A stretch of DNA of 64,000 nucleotides from Pseudomonas sp. B20(2017) (GCF_002113125.1 NZ_NEJP01000001.1:434001-498000); one strand, 5' to 3'. Shown: positions 7,969 to 17,539, numbered from the stretch's first letter. Program-made: numbers and translations. The notes: generated by a model not told the origin, from the sequence alone.

Positions 7969-8727
7969 TCACCAGCCGCCGGAGGACCCACCCCCGCCGA
8001 AACTGCCACCGCCGCCGCTGAAGCCCCCGCCTCCACCGCCGCCGCCAAATCCACCACCACCGAAACCGCCCCCTCCTCCGGAGCCGCCCCGGCCGGCGGG
8101 AAGGATACCGAGCATCTGGCAGACAAAGACAGTCAGAATGAACAACATCACCAGAAATACGAACAACGCCGGGTGCCGCGAGACGAAATCATCGGCGGGA
8201 TCGCCAGCCGATTCATACACCGTGGACGGTTCGTCCAGCGGATTGCCGCCCAGCACCACCAGCATCGCCGCGACACCGTCGCTGATGCCCTTACTGAAAT
8301 TGCCGGCCTTGAACGATGGCGTGATCACCTGATGAATGATCACCGAACTCTGCGCGTCGGTCAGGCGATCCTCCAGCCCGTAGCCGACTTCGATGCGCAA
8401 CTTGCGCTCGTCCCGGGCGACGATCAACAGGGCGCCGTTGTTCTTGTCCTTCTGGCCGATGCCCCAGTGCCGGCCGAGTTCGACGCCAAAGTCCTCGATG
8501 GTCGCGCCTTGCAGGTTCGGCAACGTCACCACTACCAACTGTTCGCCGGTCGCCTGCTCGTGGGCCTGCAATTGCTGGCTCAGTTGCGTGCGCACCGACG
8601 GCTCGATCATCTGCGCCTCGTCCACCACCCGCCCGGTCAGCGCCGGAAAGGTCAACTCGGCCCGGGCGCTGACGGCGAACAGCCACAGCATCAGCACCAG
8701 GCCCATCTTCAACACACGCATGGGCAT
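7969..8727 (-). CDS. TPM domain protein, YgcG family, with Gly-rich tail
   Basis: A 252-aa exported and membrane-anchored protein. It has a signal peptide ending near ARA, a TPM domain at about residues 28-160 (LTGRVVDEAQMI, VVVTLPNLQG, LRIEVGYGLEDRL), one transmembrane segment near 185-210, and a C-terminal tail made almost only of glycine, with Phe and Ser. Glycine-rich tails of this kind are typical of YgcG-like proteins. A second start at 8721 is possible. The stop of lemA lies 8 bp upstream, so the genes are cotranscribed. The tail also creates a spurious proline-rich ORF on the other strand. Confidence 0.9.
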   Translation of the reverse strand: MPMRVLKMGLVLMLWLFAVSARAELTFPALTGRVVDEAQMIEPSVRTQLSQQLQAHEQATGEQLVVVTLPNLQGATIEDFGVELGRHWGIGQKDKNNGALLIVARDERKLRIEVGYGLEDRLTDAQSSVIIHQVITPSFKAGNFSKGISDGVAAMLVVLGGNPLDEPSTVYESAGDPADDFVSRHPALFVFLVMLFILTVFVCQMLGILPAGRGGSGGGGGFGGGGFGGGGGGGGFSGGGGSFGGGGSSGGW

Positions 8728-8734
8728 CCCCGGC

Positions 8735-9343
8735 TCAGAACTTCACTTCCGGGGCCTTGTCCGCGCCGGGGCTAGTGGCTTCAAAGGTCTCGCGGATCGG
8801 CAGGTTGCTGTACATCACGCTGTGCCACAGGCGACCCGGGAAGGTGCGGATCTCGGTGTTGTACTTCTGCACCGCCAGAATGAAATCCCGGCGCGCAACG
8901 GCGATACGGTTTTCCGTGCCCTCAAGTTGCGATTGCAGGGCGAGGAAATTCTGGTTGGCCTTCAGGTCCGGGTAACGCTCGGACACCACCATCAACCGGC
9001 TCAAGGCACCGGTCAGTTGATTCTGGGCCTGATCGAACTGCTTGAGCTTTTCCGGGTTGTCGAGGGTGCTGGCATCAACCTGGATCGACGTCGCCTTGGC
9101 CCGGGCATCGATCACCGCTGTCAGGGTTTCTTCCTCGTGCTTGGCGTAACCCTTCACGGTTTCCACCAGATTGGGGATCAGGTCGGCGCGCCGTTGGTAC
9201 TGGTTCTGCACCTGGCCCCAGGCGGCCTTGGCCTGTTCGTCGAGGGTCGGGATATTGTTGATGCCGCAAGCGGTCAACAACGTGGCCAGCACCAGCAAGG
9301 TGGCGACCTGCAAACGCGAGCGGTAGACAGGACTGACATTCAT
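8735..9343 (-). CDS. lemA: LemA family lipoprotein
   Basis: A 202-aa protein with a lipoprotein signal ending in LATLLTACG (lipobox Cys), then the LemA coiled-coil helical domain: AWGQVQNQYQRRADLIPNLV followed by the ETVKGYAKHE region. It starts at 9343 behind GGGAG. It heads an operon with two TPM proteins, a partnership seen in many proteobacteria. LemA-type proteins are envelope proteins of unclear function. This is the small LemA family, not the GacS sensor kinase that was once called LemA in pseudomonads. Confidence 0.92.
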   Translation of the reverse strand: MNVSPVYRSRLQVATLLVLATLLTACGINNIPTLDEQAKAAWGQVQNQYQRRADLIPNLVETVKGYAKHEEETLTAVIDARAKATSIQVDASTLDNPEKLKQFDQAQNQLTGALSRLMVVSERYPDLKANQNFLALQSQLEGTENRIAVARRDFILAVQKYNTEIRTFPGRLWHSVMYSNLPIRETFEATSPGADKAPEVKF

Positions 9344-9562
9344 CGGACGGGTGCTCCCTTGCACATTTCATGAATAATGAATCGCGAAACATTCTTAGCC
9401 GGCGGTTGCGGCATAATCGCCCCGCCACTGGATTGCGGCGGGCCGATGGGCTAAAAAGAGGCCCTGCGCGATCATGTCGCCGAGACGTTCGACGTACATT
9501 CGGCTGTCGTTTTCTGAATCAGCACCCGAACAACAATAGTCGCTCCCTACATTTTGGCTGGC

Positions 9563-9578
9563 CGGCGTTGCAACGCCG
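9563..9578. promoter_or_regulatory. 16-bp perfect palindrome upstream of bglX
   Basis: CGGCGTTG|CAACGCCG is perfectly self-complementary. It ends 24 bp before the bglX ATG and overlaps the expected leader or promoter region. It could be an operator for a LacI-type sugar regulator or an RNA hairpin close to the start codon. No regulator gene is adjacent. Confidence 0.45.
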
Positions 9579-9602
9579 TTTAGGCCCTTGAGAAAACTAT
9601 TC

Positions 9603-11894
9603 ATGAAGAAGCTGTGTTTGCTGGGCCTGTTCGTCAGCCTGGCCAGTCATCAAGTACTGGCCGCCACGACCCCGGTACCCCTGGAAAACAAGGACGCGTT
9701 CATCAGCAACCTGATGAAGCAAATGACCCTCGACGAGAAGATCGGCCAGTTGCGCCTGATCAGCATCGGCCCGGAAATGCCCCGCGAGCTGATCCGCAAA
9801 GAGATCGCCGCCGGCAACATCGGCGGCACGTTCAACTCGATCACCCGCCCGGAAAACCGTCCGATGCAGGACGCGGCCATGCGCAGTCGCCTGAAGATCC
9901 CGATGTTTTTCGCGTACGACGTGATCCACGGTCACCGTACGATTTTCCCGATTCCGCTGGCCCTGGCATCGAGCTGGGACATGGACGCCATCGGTCAGTC
10001 CGGGCGCGTGGCTGCCAAAGAAGCCGCCGCCGACAGTCTAGACATCACCTTCGCGCCGATGGTCGACATCTCCCGCGACCCGCGCTGGGGCCGCAGCTCC
10101 GAAGGTTTCGGTGAAGACACCTACCTGACCTCGCGCATCGCCAAAGTCATGGTCAAGGCTTACCAAGGTGAAACCCCGAGCGCGGCCGACAGCATCATGG
10201 CCAGCGTCAAGCACTTCGCCCTGTACGGCGCTGTTGAAGGCGGTCGCGACTACAACACCGTCGACATGAGCCCGGTGAAGATGTACCAGGACTACCTGCC
10301 ACCGTACCGCGCGGCCATCGACGCCGGTGCCGGCGGCGTGATGGTGGCGTTGAACTCGATCAACGGTATCCCGGCCACCGCCAACACTTGGCTGATGAAC
10401 GACCTGCTGCGCAAGGACTGGGGCTTCAAGGGCCTGGCGGTCAGCGACCACGGCGCGATCTTCGAACTGATCAAGCACGGCGTGGCCCGCGACGGTCGTG
10501 AAGCGGCGAAGCTGGCGATCAAGGCCGGCATCGACATGAGCATGAACGACACCCTGTACGGCAAAGAGCTGCCGGGGCTGCTCAAGTCCGGCGAGATCGA
10601 ACAGAAAGACATCGACAACGCCGTGCGTGAAGTGCTCGCCGCCAAGTACGACATGGGCCTGTTCAAGGACCCGTACCTGCGCATCGGCAAGGCTGAAGAC
10701 GATCCGGCCGACACCTACGCCGACAGCCGTCTGCACCGCGCCGACGCCCGTGAAGTGGCGCGTCGCAGTCTGGTGCTGTTGAAGAACCGGAACGAAACCC
10801 TGCCGCTGAAGAAAACCGCCAAAGTTGCGCTGGTCGGCCCGCTGGCCAAGGCTCCGATCGACATGATGGGCAGTTGGGCGGCCGCCGGTCGTCCGGCGCA
10901 ATCGGTGACCCTGTTCGACGGCATGAGCAATGTGATCGGCGACAAGGCGAACCTGATCTACGCCCGTGGCGCCAACATCACCAGCGACAAGAAGGTTCTC
11001 GACTACCTGAACTTCCTCAACTTCGATGCGCCGGAAGTGGTCGATGACCCGCGCCCGGCCAACGTGTTGATCGACGAAGCGGTGAAAGCCGCCAAGGACG
11101 CCGACATTGTGGTTGCAGCGGTGGGCGAGTCCCGTGGCATGTCCCACGAATCGTCGAGCCGCACCGACCTGAACATCCCGGAAAACCAGCGCGAGCTGAT
11201 CCGTGCCCTGAAAGCCACCGGCAAGCCATTGGTGCTGGTGCTGATGAACGGCCGTCCGCTGACGATTCTGGAAGAGAAAGAACAGGCCGACGCGATTCTG
11301 GAAACCTGGTTCAGCGGCACCGAGGGCGGCAACGCCATCGCCGACGTGCTGTTCGGCGACTACAACCCGTCGGGCAAACTGCCGGTGACCTTCCCGCGTT
11401 CCGTGGGACAGATCCCGACCTACTACAACCACCTGAGCATTGGTCGGCCGTTCACGCCGGGCAAACCGGGCAACTACACCTCGCAGTATTTCGATGACAC
11501 GACCGGGCCGCTGTTTCCGTTCGGTTACGGCCTGAGCTACACCGACTTCAGCCTGAGCGACATGGCGCTGTCCTCGACCACCCTGAACGCCACCGGCAAG
11601 CTCGACGCCAGCGTCATGGTCAAGAACACCGGCAAGCGCGACGGCGAAACCGTGGTGCAGCTGTATATCCAGGACGTCACCGGGTCGATGATCCGTCCGG
11701 TCAAGGAGCTGAAGAACTTCCAGAAAATCATGCTCAAGGCCGGCGAGCAGAAAGTCGTGCACTTCACCATCACCGAAGATGACCTGAAGTTCTACAACGC
11801 CCAGCTCAAGTACGCGGCCGAGCCTGGCAAGTTCAACGTGCAGATCGGCCTGGACTCCCAGGACGTGACGCAGCAGAGCTTTGAATTGCTGTAA
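9603..11894 (+). CDS. bglX: Periplasmic beta-glucosidase, GH3 family
   Basis: A 763-aa secreted glycoside hydrolase. A signal peptide (residues 1-20, ending VLA) precedes the GH3 TIM barrel. The catalytic nucleophile is Asp282 in GLAVSDHGAIFEL, and KHFALYGAVEGGRDY is the conserved substrate loop. The GH3 C-terminal alpha/beta sandwich and a fibronectin-like domain (about 660-763) follow. The length matches BglX of E. coli. It hydrolyses terminal beta-glucosides in the periplasm. The start at 9603 is chosen because the signal peptide begins there; a TTG five codons earlier is the only extension. It is monocistronic and ends at a REP. Confidence 0.95.
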   Translation: MKKLCLLGLFVSLASHQVLAATTPVPLENKDAFISNLMKQMTLDEKIGQLRLISIGPEMPRELIRKEIAAGNIGGTFNSITRPENRPMQDAAMRSRLKIPMFFAYDVIHGHRTIFPIPLALASSWDMDAIGQSGRVAAKEAAADSLDITFAPMVDISRDPRWGRSSEGFGEDTYLTSRIAKVMVKAYQGETPSAADSIMASVKHFALYGAVEGGRDYNTVDMSPVKMYQDYLPPYRAAIDAGAGGVMVALNSINGIPATANTWLMNDLLRKDWGFKGLAVSDHGAIFELIKHGVARDGREAAKLAIKAGIDMSMNDTLYGKELPGLLKSGEIEQKDIDNAVREVLAAKYDMGLFKDPYLRIGKAEDDPADTYADSRLHRADAREVARRSLVLLKNRNETLPLKKTAKVALVGPLAKAPIDMMGSWAAAGRPAQSVTLFDGMSNVIGDKANLIYARGANITSDKKVLDYLNFLNFDAPEVVDDPRPANVLIDEAVKAAKDADIVVAAVGESRGMSHESSSRTDLNIPENQRELIRALKATGKPLVLVLMNGRPLTILEEKEQADAILETWFSGTEGGNAIADVLFGDYNPSGKLPVTFPRSVGQIPTYYNHLSIGRPFTPGKPGNYTSQYFDDTTGPLFPFGYGLSYTDFSLSDMALSSTTLNATGKLDASVMVKNTGKRDGETVVQLYIQDVTGSMIRPVKELKNFQKIMLKAGEQKVVHFTITEDDLKFYNAQLKYAAEPGKFNVQIGLDSQDVTQQSFELL

Positions 11895-11929
11895 TCCCGG
11901 CACCCTGATCGTTCGGATCTGATCGTTCC

Positions 11930-12026
11930 CACGCTCTGCGTGGGAATGCAGCCCGGGACGCTCCGCGTCCCAAAGCGGACGCAGAGCGTCCATTGAGGCA
12001 TTCCCACGCAGAGCGTGGGAACGATC
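11930..12026. repeat. REP pair, cgttcccacgc class
   Basis: The left arm TGATCGTTCCCACGCTCTGC (from 11930) and its complement ending at about 12026 flank inner gacgc/gcgtc arms (GGGACGCTCCGCGTCC). The same class lies at 45798-45848 and, in tandem, within 51111-51306. It separates the convergent bglX and clsB genes. Confidence 0.85.
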
Positions 12027-12034
12027 AATTGCGC

Positions 12035-13192
12035 TTAGCCGCGTCTGTCGAGCAAGTTGACCACCACCCGATCCACCCAGCCCCAGATCCGCTGCTTCAC
12101 CCGCCGCCACAACGGCCGGCGCTGCCATTCCTCCAGACTCACCTGCTGACTCAGGCCGAAGTCCTTCTCGAAACTCGCCGCCACCGCTGCCGTCAATGAC
12201 GGGTCCAGCGCTTCCAGATTCGCCTCAAGGTTGAAGCGCAGATTCCAGTGATCGAAATTGCATGAACCGATGCTCACCCAGTCGTCCACCAGCACCATTT
12301 TCAGGTGCAGGAAACACGGCTGGTATTCGAAGATTTTCACCCCGGCCTTGAGCAGGCGCGGGTAGTAGCGATGCCCGGCATAACGCACCGACGGATGATC
12401 CGTGCGCGGCCCGGTCAGCAGCAGGCGCACGTCGAGGCCACGGGCAGCGGCCTTGCGCAGGGAGCGGCGGATTTTCCAGGTCGGCAGAAAGTACGGCGTC
12501 GCCAGCCAGATCCGCTGCTGGCCGCTGTTCAGCGCGCGGAACAGCGATTGCAGAATGTCCCGATGCTGACGGGCGTCGGCGTAGGCCACGCGGCCCATGC
12601 CCTCGCCCGTGTCCGGCACGCGGGGCAGCCGTGGCAGGCCGAAATGCGCGTTGGGCCGCCAGGCCCGGCGATGGCGGTTGGCGATCCATTGGCGGTCGAA
12701 CAGCAATTGCCAATCGAGCACCAACGGGCCGGTGATTTCCACCATGACCTCGTGCCATTCGCTGGTGTCGTGGCCCGGTGTCCAGAATTCATCGGTCACC
12801 CCGGTGCCGCCGACCACCGCCAGACGCTGGTCGATCAGCAACAGCTTGCGATGGTCGCGATAGAAATTGCCGACCCAGCGCCGCCAGTTCAGCCGATTGT
12901 AAAAACGCAGCTCGACCCCGGCCCCGGTCAGCCGCCGGCGCAGCGTGAGGGTGAAGGCGAGGCTGCCGTAATCGTCGAACAGGCAGCGCACCCGCACGCC
13001 CCGCTCCGCCGCCAGCACCAGCGCCTGCACGATGGTTTCGGCACAGGCGCCAGCTTCCACCAGATACAGCTCCAGTTCGATCTGCTCGCGGGCGCGGGCG
13101 ATCTCGTCGAGCATGCGCGGGAAGAATTGCGGGCCATCGATCAACAGCTCGAAGCGGTTGCCATCACGCCACGGAAACACCGCGCCGCGCAT
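12035..13192 (-). CDS. clsB: Cardiolipin synthase B (phospholipase D family)
   Basis: A 385-aa protein with two HKD phospholipase-D motifs: DHRKLLLIDQRLAVVGGTG (about residues 117-135) and FLHLKMVLVDDWVSIGSCN (about 295-313). The length and the second-motif wording match ClsB/YbhO, which makes cardiolipin from phosphatidylglycerol, or from PE plus PG, at the inner membrane. The N-terminus lacks the transmembrane helices of ClsA. It starts one base after the stop of the upstream YceI gene, so the two are translationally coupled. Confidence 0.9.
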   Translation of the reverse strand: MRGAVFPWRDGNRFELLIDGPQFFPRMLDEIARAREQIELELYLVEAGACAETIVQALVLAAERGVRVRCLFDDYGSLAFTLTLRRRLTGAGVELRFYNRLNWRRWVGNFYRDHRKLLLIDQRLAVVGGTGVTDEFWTPGHDTSEWHEVMVEITGPLVLDWQLLFDRQWIANRHRRAWRPNAHFGLPRLPRVPDTGEGMGRVAYADARQHRDILQSLFRALNSGQQRIWLATPYFLPTWKIRRSLRKAAARGLDVRLLLTGPRTDHPSVRYAGHRYYPRLLKAGVKIFEYQPCFLHLKMVLVDDWVSIGSCNFDHWNLRFNLEANLEALDPSLTAAVAASFEKDFGLSQQVSLEEWQRRPLWRRVKQRIWGWVDRVVVNLLDRRG

Positions 13193-13193
13193 G

Positions 13194-13784
13194 TCAGCGC
13201 GCCGTGAAGATCAGCACCGCACCCACCGGCACCGACAGACTGATGGCCGACAGGCCAGCCATGTTGCGCAGGCTTTCCAGGCCCGGCAGCAGATCGAAAT
13301 CCTCGGCGCTGATCACCAGCGGCTCCAGGGTCACCACTTGAAAGCGTCGGTCATCGAGGCGCGTGGCGAGCAGTTCGGCGGGGTACTCATGCTGTTTGCC
13401 GTGCAGGGTGACGGTCAGCGGCAGGCGCAATTCAAGCTGCGCGCCGGGGGCGAGATCGTTGATCGGGCGCAGGTCGATCCGGGTGGTGATGGTCGCTTCG
13501 GGAAATTGCTCGATCTGGAACAGCTCCTTGCGCATGCGCTCGTCGCGCAGCGGGATGCCGCTGTTGATCGAATCCAGCTCGACTTCGACCACGGCGCGGC
13601 CATCGGGATCGACCTTGCCGTGCAGCACCAGAAAGCGCTGCACTTCAGAAATATTGGCGTTTTTCGTGCTGACGAACGACAGCCGCGACGACTCGCCGTC
13701 CAGATACCAGTTGGCCTGGGCCGGCAGCGCAGCGGCGCCCAGCAGCAGGCCGGCGAAGGCGTTGCACAGAGAACGGTTGAACAT
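13194..13784 (-). CDS. YceI family periplasmic protein
   Basis: A 196-aa protein with a signal peptide (MFNRSLCNAFAGLLLGAAAL, cleavage near AQA-N) and a YceI lipocalin-like barrel (WYLDGESSRLSFVSTKNANI ... LHGKVDPDGR ... LTVTLHGKQHEYPAELLA). YceI proteins bind isoprenoid-like or amphiphilic molecules in the periplasm. The start at 13784 is used because it begins the signal peptide. The gene is immediately upstream of clsB, which suggests a shared envelope-lipid role; that link is inference. Confidence 0.9.
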   Translation of the reverse strand: MFNRSLCNAFAGLLLGAAALPAQANWYLDGESSRLSFVSTKNANISEVQRFLVLHGKVDPDGRAVVEVELDSINSGIPLRDERMRKELFQIEQFPEATITTRIDLRPINDLAPGAQLELRLPLTVTLHGKQHEYPAELLATRLDDRRFQVVTLEPLVISAEDFDLLPGLESLRNMAGLSAISLSVPVGAVLIFTAR

Positions 13785-13865
13785 TGAAGACTCGTGGGGC
13801 TGATAAACCTGCACGAACCTTAACTGGCCGTGGCGTTATTGCAAACTGTCCGTCTCTGCAAACGC

Positions 13866-14636
13866 TCAGGCCAGCGCCTGCTGCACCTCGCCGATGGTCG
13901 ACGCGAGGCTGTTGAGGTGCAGGCTCAGCACCCGCTCCACCGGCGCCTGGTCCATCGGCCAGTGCAGCGCCATGCTGCCGACCAATCGCCCTTGGGCACG
14001 GATCGGCAAGGCCACCGCACGAATCAGGAACGGCAGGCGCACCGGATATTCCCAGTAACCTTCGGTGCGCTGGCCGAAGCCCTGATGCAAGGCTTGCTCG
14101 GTGGCTTGCAATACACCGTCGTCCGCCAACTGTTCGCGTTCGGCCAGACGTTTGACGTCCTGGCTGTCGAGCTCGCCAAGGCATGCGCGGCCCATCGCCG
14201 AATGGAACAGGCTGGCGTGATGGCCGACGATCTGGCAGTTGGTTGGATAGCGTTTTCGCAACACCTGCGGAATCGCGCTTTCCATCACTTCGACCCGTTC
14301 ACCGTCGAAACACGACAGATCCGCCACCAGCCCGGTGCGCTCACTGAGTTCCAGCAGCATCGGCGCGGCGCTTTCCACCAGATGGCGCTTGAAGCGTTGC
14401 TGGCGATCACCGAACAGGCGCTTGGCGCACAACCGGTAGCGGCGGTCGCTGAGGCCGCGATAGATCCAGCCCTGCTCCTGCAAGGTCGCGAGCATCCGCG
14501 ACACCGTGGCCTTGGGCAGGGTCGTCAGGTAGTGCAACTCCTCCAGCCCCAACGCCTGATGCTCGCCGAGCAACTCGACGATGGCCAGCGCCCGTTCGAC
14601 CGAGCGCACGCTGCCGGTGTCTGCCTTGCTGCCCAT
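13866..14636 (-). CDS. IclR family transcriptional regulator
   Basis: A 256-aa regulator. The winged HTH is at about residues 10-70 (SVERALAIVELLGEHQALGL ... LPKATVSRMLATLQEQGWI), followed by the IclR effector-binding domain (LSERTGLVADLSCFDGERVE ... HHASLFHSAMGRACL). The start at 14636 is favoured by GGAGG nine bases upstream, over ATGs at 14651 and 14714. It lies 60 bp downstream of the amidase/MFS/amidohydrolase genes on the same strand and is probably their regulator. Confidence 0.88.
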   Translation of the reverse strand: MGSKADTGSVRSVERALAIVELLGEHQALGLEELHYLTTLPKATVSRMLATLQEQGWIYRGLSDRRYRLCAKRLFGDRQQRFKRHLVESAAPMLLELSERTGLVADLSCFDGERVEVMESAIPQVLRKRYPTNCQIVGHHASLFHSAMGRACLGELDSQDVKRLAEREQLADDGVLQATEQALHQGFGQRTEGYWEYPVRLPFLIRAVALPIRAQGRLVGSMALHWPMDQAPVERVLSLHLNSLASTIGEVQQALA

Positions 14637-14695
14637 GTGTTCGACCTCCATGGATACGGATGAAAGATCACTTCGTGCAGCAAGATGCGGGCCGC

Positions 14696-16153
14696 TCAGG
14701 TCGATTGCAGGCATGCCGGCGGTCGCCGTTCGACCCAGCGGGTCAGCTGTTCATGGGCATAGGCCAGTTGCAGCACCGCCCGATCCGCCTGGGCCGGGCC
14801 GATGATTTGCAGGCCCATCGGCAACCCGGCCGGGCTGAACCCCACCGGCACGCTGATGCTCGGCAACCCCGCCAGCGTCGGGCCGATCACCACCTCCATC
14901 CAGCGGTGATAGGTGTCCATGGTCTGCCCGCCGACAACTCGCGGCCACGCTTGCTGTGCATCAAAAGGGAACACTTGGGCGGTGGGCAACAGCAGGAAAT
15001 CGTAACGTTCGAACAACTCGCTCAACGCGCGATACCACTCGCTGCGCGCGACCGACGCCTGATAGACCTCGGCTGCCGTCAGACGCAGACCGCCCTCGAT
15101 TTCCCATTGCGCTTCGGGTTTGAGCAGCGCCCGTTTTTGCGGATCGGCATAGGCCGCGCCGAGGCTGCCCTGCACCAGGAAATGCCGATGGGTGAGCCAG
15201 GTTTGCCACAGGCGTTCCATGGAGAAGTCCGGCTGACAGGCCTCGACCTGACAGCCCAAGGCACTGAAATCCGCCAGCGCCGATTCGCACAGGCTCAACA
15301 CGCCGTCGTCCATGGGCAGATAGCCGTTGTAATCGCCGAGCCAGCCGAGGCGCAGACCGCTGCAGTCCTGTTGCAGATCCAGCCCGAAATCCCGTGGCTC
15401 ATCAGCCAGCGACAGCGGCACGCGCGGATCGTAGCCGGCCTGGGTCGAGAGCAATCGCGCGACGTCGGTGACCGTGCGGCCCATCGGTCCTTCGGTGGCC
15501 AGTTGCTGGACGAACACTTCCGGCATCGGGCCGTGAGGCACGCGGCCTTGGGATGGGCGGAAGCCGAACACGTTGTTGAACGCCGCCGGGTTGCGCAGCG
15601 ATCCCATCATGTCGCTGCCGTCGGCCACCGGCAGCAGGCGCAGGGCCAGCGCCACTGCCGCCCCGCCGCTGCTGCCGCCGGCGATCAGGCCCGGATCGTA
15701 GGCGTTGGTGGTGGTGCCAAACACGCTGTTGTAGGTCTGCGAGCCGAGGCCGAACTCCGGAACGTTGCTCTTGCCGATGATGATCGCGCCGCAATCGCGA
15801 ACCCGCGCCACGCTGATCGCATCGTGCTGCGGCACTTGCTCGGCGAACAGCGGTGAGCCCAGCGTCGTGCGCAACCCGGCGGTGGCCGCCAAGTCTTTGA
15901 TCGCCTGAGGCATGCCGTGCATCCAGCCTCGGGACTCGCCGCGATCCAGTTGCCGGTCGCATTCATCGGCTTCGCGCAACAGCACGTCCTGCGGGCGCAG
16001 CGAGACCAGCGCGTTGACCGCCGGGTTGAAGCGGTCGATGTGCGTCAGATACGCCTGCATCACCTCGCGGCACGACACCTTGCGGGCATGGATCGCCCGG
16101 GACAGCGCATCGGCGTCGAGGGCGACAATCGGATCAATGGCTAACGGACTCAC
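14696..16153 (-). CDS. Amidase signature family protein
   Basis: A 485-aa Ser-cisSer-Lys amidase. Lys86 (MPQAIKDLAA), Ser161 (AGGSSGGAAVALA) and nucleophile Ser185 (DMMGSLRNPA) are all present. It starts with GTG at 16153, overlapping the MFS stop (GTGA), so the two are translationally coupled. Such enzymes hydrolyse carboxamides to acid and ammonia. With an upstream MHS-type importer and an M20 amidohydrolase, the unit probably takes up and deacylates an amide or N-acyl compound. The substrate is unknown. Confidence 0.9.
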   Translation of the reverse strand: MSPLAIDPIVALDADALSRAIHARKVSCREVMQAYLTHIDRFNPAVNALVSLRPQDVLLREADECDRQLDRGESRGWMHGMPQAIKDLAATAGLRTTLGSPLFAEQVPQHDAISVARVRDCGAIIIGKSNVPEFGLGSQTYNSVFGTTTNAYDPGLIAGGSSGGAAVALALRLLPVADGSDMMGSLRNPAAFNNVFGFRPSQGRVPHGPMPEVFVQQLATEGPMGRTVTDVARLLSTQAGYDPRVPLSLADEPRDFGLDLQQDCSGLRLGWLGDYNGYLPMDDGVLSLCESALADFSALGCQVEACQPDFSMERLWQTWLTHRHFLVQGSLGAAYADPQKRALLKPEAQWEIEGGLRLTAAEVYQASVARSEWYRALSELFERYDFLLLPTAQVFPFDAQQAWPRVVGGQTMDTYHRWMEVVIGPTLAGLPSISVPVGFSPAGLPMGLQIIGPAQADRAVLQLAYAHEQLTRWVERRPPACLQST

Positions 16154-17460
16154 GGTTTCACTCCCAGGTTGAGCGCAACGGATTTCTTTGCGCGGGGTGC
16201 CTCCTGCAAACAGTAAGTACCGAGCAGGGTCAGCAGGCAAGCGAACAAGACATAGAACGACGGCGCCACCGGGGTGTTCAGAACTTTACTCAACCAAGTG
16301 ACGATCAGCGGCGCGAAACCGCCGAACACCATCACCGCCACGTTGTAGGCCACTGACACGCCGGTGGAGCGCACTTCAATCGGAAACTGCTCGGCCAGCG
16401 CCGTCGGAGCCGGGCCGAAGAACCCGCCAATCGCCGTGCACAGCAGCAGTTGCATCACCAGCAGACGCTCGATCGACGGTGCGGCCGCGACCCACACATA
16501 CAGCGGATAGACCATGACGAAAAACGCCAGGGTAAACGCCATCAGCACCGGCCGCCGACCGAGGCGATCCGACAGTGCGCCGGCGAGCGGAATCACCACG
16601 GTCATCAACGCCACCGCGAGCATCTGCACCAGCAACACCTGATCCAGCGGCAGGCCGAGGTTCTTGTGGGCGAAGGTCGGCATGTTCACCAGCACCACGT
16701 AAAACGACACCGTTGCCCCGCACGCCAAGCCCATCGACACCAGCAGGCTGCGGCGATGTTCGCGCAGCACCTGCCACAGGCCCGGTGCTGCGCCTTTGGC
16801 CTTCTTGCGCGCTTCGAGAAACTCTTCCGGTTCTTCCATGTGCTTGCGAATCCACAAGCCCACCGGGCCGATCAGCAGACCGAGCACGAATGGAATCCGC
16901 CAGCCCCAACTGTCCAGCGCTTCGGGGGAAAACAGGTGTGTGACCAGCGCCACCATGGCCGCGCCGCTGAACACCGCCAGGCATTGCCCGACCAGTTGCC
17001 ACGAACCGTACAAGCCCTTGCGATGGGCCGGCGCGCTCTCCACCAGAAACGCCGTGGCGCTCGCATATTCACCGCCCGTGGCAAAACCCTGGAGCATCCG
17101 CGCCACCACGATCAACAGCGGCGCGCCCATGCCGATGGCGGCGTAGTTCGGCGCGAACGCGATCAGGGCGATGGAAACGGTCATCAGGCGGATGATCATC
17201 TGCATCGCGGCCTTGCGCCCTTTGCGGTCGGAATAAATGCCGAGCAGGATGCCGCCCACCGGGCGCATGAAAAAGCCGACGCCGAAGGTCGCCAGCGCCA
17301 TCAGCAGCGAAGCGTAGTCGTCGTCGGACGGGAAAAACTGCCGGGCGATGATGCTCGCCAGAAAGCCGTAAACGATGAAGTCGTACCATTCCAGGGCGTT
17401 GCCGATGACGGCGGCGACCACTTGCCGGGTGCGCGAAACGCCTGCGTTCGAAGTCTGCAT
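16150..17460 (-). CDS. MFS transporter, metabolite:H+ symporter type
   Basis: A 436-aa inner-membrane carrier with about 12 hydrophobic segments. NALEWYDFIVYGFLASIIAR near the N-terminus, RPVGGILLGIYSDRKGRKAA and LQGFATGGEYASATAFLVE are hallmarks of the MHS group (citrate, alpha-ketoglutarate, shikimate and proline/betaine importers). The start at 17460 has GGAGA upstream. The stop overlaps the amidase GTG. It is the likely importer for the adjacent amidase/amidohydrolase pathway. Confidence 0.9.
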   Translation of the reverse strand: MQTSNAGVSRTRQVVAAVIGNALEWYDFIVYGFLASIIARQFFPSDDDYASLLMALATFGVGFFMRPVGGILLGIYSDRKGRKAAMQMIIRLMTVSIALIAFAPNYAAIGMGAPLLIVVARMLQGFATGGEYASATAFLVESAPAHRKGLYGSWQLVGQCLAVFSGAAMVALVTHLFSPEALDSWGWRIPFVLGLLIGPVGLWIRKHMEEPEEFLEARKKAKGAAPGLWQVLREHRRSLLVSMGLACGATVSFYVVLVNMPTFAHKNLGLPLDQVLLVQMLAVALMTVVIPLAGALSDRLGRRPVLMAFTLAFFVMVYPLYVWVAAAPSIERLLVMQLLLCTAIGGFFGPAPTALAEQFPIEVRSTGVSVAYNVAVMVFGGFAPLIVTWLSKVLNTPVAPSFYVLFACLLTLLGTYCLQEAPRAKKSVALNLGVKP

Positions 17461-17539
17461 GGGGATTCTCCAGAAGCTGTTGGTTGACCACGCAGGCACG
17501 TGCGCACCTGCGTTCCAGCGGCAGCAAAAAGTGAAGAAA

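Noticed and set aside
7934..8332. Proline-rich protein on the plus strand
   Set aside because: It is the complement of the glycine-rich tail of the TPM protein; poly-Pro arises from reversed Gly codons.
10038..12128. 696-aa open frame on the minus strand
   Set aside because: Antisense to bglX and running through a REP; composition is typical of a shadow frame.
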